7,713 nt of DNA from contig JAQBZY010000053.1 in assembly GCA_027620395.1 (NCBI GenBank), positions 1 through 7,713 on the forward strand, written 5' to 3'. Of the stretch, positions 6,927 to 7,713 are shown in pieces; positions within the stretch are counted from its first letter, which is position 1; every line of letters starts with the position of its first letter. Made by a program: the position numbers and the translations under genes. Source of the stretch: Pseudomonadota bacterium (GTDB lineage: Bacteria > Pseudomonadota > Alphaproteobacteria > Rhodospirillales > Casp-alpha2). Below the pieces are notes generated by a model, which saw only the letters and a program-made list of their open reading frames with translations, searched no databases and was not told the origin of the DNA.

Positions 6927-7213
6927 GGGTGTTGGTGACCTCTTGTCGAACATTTCCCGCCGAACATTTGATCCGGAACCGGGTCGAAGCCGTGCCGCCC
7001 GAATGGGTGGCAACGGAGCAGCCGTTTCAGCGTCAGCCAGCCACCGCTCAAGGGCCCGTGTCGGCGGACCGCTTCCTCGGCATAAGCTGAACAACTCGGG
7101 TGGAACCGGCAGCCGCCGGCGATGTACGGCGAAACGAACCAGCGATAACCGGTAATCAGGCCCAACACGATGGCGCTCAAAGCGCCCTTAAGCATGATTC
7201 GGCCCCGACGCAT
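6923..7213 (-). CDS. yidD: Membrane protein insertion efficiency factor YidD
   Basis: YidD is a small, membrane-associated protein thought to assist YidC-dependent insertion. The 96-residue product carries the family core CRFHPSCSAYAEEA (35-48) followed by GGWLTLKRLLRCHPF (57-71) and DPVP. The three conserved cysteines are C35, C41 and C68. The N-terminal hydrophobic and amphipathic stretch (LSAIVLGLITGYRWFVSPYI) fits membrane association. Two starts are possible. The ATG at 7213 has AAGG (7223-7226) with 9 nt spacing and overlaps rnpA by 26 nt. The ATG at 7195 overlaps rnpA by 8 nt and matches the usual family length better. The stop TGA shares bases with the yidC start (ATGA), so the two proteins are probably made by coupled translation. 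The C-terminal tail KCSTRGHQHP is not conserved in the family as I know it. Confidence 0.93.
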   Translation of the reverse strand: MRRGRIMLKGALSAIVLGLITGYRWFVSPYIAGGCRFHPSCSAYAEEAVRRHGPLSGGWLTLKRLLRCHPFGRHGFDPVPDQMFGGKCSTRGHQHP

Positions 7214-7583
7214 CGCTGAGAACCTTCAATTTACCGAGGCATTGGCGAAAATCCGCCTCGAGATCGGAGAACCGCCGCTGCAACGTCCCCCGCCTGGCAA
7301 TGATGACGATATCAACGCCGGCAGAGATGGCGTCCGGTGCTAGGCCGGCAACGCAGGCCCGAAGCCGGCGGCGGACCCGATTCCGGGCCACCGCATTGCC
7401 GACCTTGCGGCTGGCGGTGAAGCCGATCCTGGGCATGGTGGTGGGGCTCTCCGCCGATGGACATTGCAAGGTCTGCACGATCATGCCGGGCGTGGCCCAC
7501 TTTTTCTGCGCCCGCTGAACGGCAAGAAACTCTCGGCGTCGCTTGAGGCGCCCGAGTTTGGACGGTGCGGATTTTGGGTACAT
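7188..7583 (-). CDS. rnpA: Ribonuclease P protein component
   Basis: RnpA is the protein cofactor of RNase P. It binds the catalytic RNA and pre-tRNA leaders so that the 5' ends of tRNAs can be processed. The 131-residue product shows the basic N-terminal LKRRREF and a central PRIGFTASRKVGNAV (51-65). The diagnostic RNR motif follows in RNRVRRRLR (67-75), then the conserved VDIVIIARRG strand. Length is in the normal range of about 110-140. The start at 7583 is the only suitable ATG. It is 30 nt after the rpmH stop and has no strong Shine-Dalgarno sequence, so translation may depend on the upstream gene. The 3' end overlaps the start of yidD. The rpmH-rnpA pair is conserved in most bacteria. 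Confidence 0.95.
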   Translation of the reverse strand: MYPKSAPSKLGRLKRRREFLAVQRAQKKWATPGMIVQTLQCPSAESPTTMPRIGFTASRKVGNAVARNRVRRRLRACVAGLAPDAISAGVDIVIIARRGTLQRRFSDLEADFRQCLGKLKVLSDASGPNHA

Positions 7584-7613
7584 TTCGTCGCGGACGACAG
7601 CGGCCGCCGCGCG

Positions 7614-7713
7614 TTAAGCGGACAGACGCTTGCGGCCCTTGCTGCGACGGTTGGTAATGACCCGGCGACCGCCGACGGTGGCCATTCGGCTTCGGAACCC
7701 GTGGCGGCGCTTG
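7614..7713 (-). CDS. rpmH: 50S ribosomal protein L34, N-terminus outside the window
   Basis: L34 is a small, very basic protein of the large ribosomal subunit. The window holds the last 32 codons, running from [15 protein letters not shown] through [13 protein letters not shown] to a TAA at 7616-7614. This is the almost invariant C-terminal part of the 44-residue protein, so about 12 N-terminal residues lie beyond the right edge. It is the first gene of the minus-strand operon, and its promoter must lie outside the window. Identification is secure despite the truncation. Confidence 0.96.
   Translation of the reverse strand, partial: KRRHGFRSRMATVGGRRVITNRRSKGRKRLSA

Noticed and set aside
6927..7094. 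N-terminal extension of yidC by 56 codons
   Set aside because: It falls inside yidD in another frame, lacks family similarity, and would bury TM1; the ATG at 6926 fits the family.

Overview
The window looks like chromosomal DNA of an alphaproteobacterium, probably a Rhodospirillales-type organism. Three things suggest this: the high-GC codon use, the gene order rpmH-rnpA-yidD-yidC-engB-argB on one strand, and tandem DUF2336 proteins, a family found mainly in alphaproteobacteria. The taxonomic call is inference from protein style and gene order; no search was possible.

Layout. Positions 1-3252 hold a plus-strand cluster with gaps of 39 and about 43 nt: a GGDEF (diguanylate cyclase) protein whose 5' end is incomplete or disrupted, then two full-length tandem DUF2336 paralogues built from HEAT/LRV-like helical repeats. 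Positions 3253-3526 are a convergent intergenic region. It is not empty: it holds a long imperfect palindrome (3306-3399), a Rho-independent terminator-like hairpin oriented for the minus strand (about 3236-3271), and a small minus-strand ORF with a strong Shine-Dalgarno sequence. Positions 3527-7713 are a tightly packed minus-strand operon, read from the right edge leftward: rpmH (partial), rnpA, yidD, yidC, engB, argB. Its genes overlap or lie 4-30 nt apart.

How the genes work together. The minus-strand operon couples ribosome and RNA maturation (L34, RNase P protein, the ribosome-assembly GTPase EngB) with membrane-protein insertion (YidC and its accessory YidD). The arginine-biosynthesis kinase ArgB sits at the distal end. 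yidD and yidC share an ATGA overlap, which suggests translational coupling. The plus-strand cluster looks like a signalling module: one c-di-GMP-making domain with two repeat proteins of unknown function that may be its partners or effectors (inference).

Most of the window is ordinary core genome. The parts that merit a second look are the GGDEF-DUF2336-DUF2336 module, the broken 5' end of the GGDEF reading frame, and the structured segment downstream of argB.
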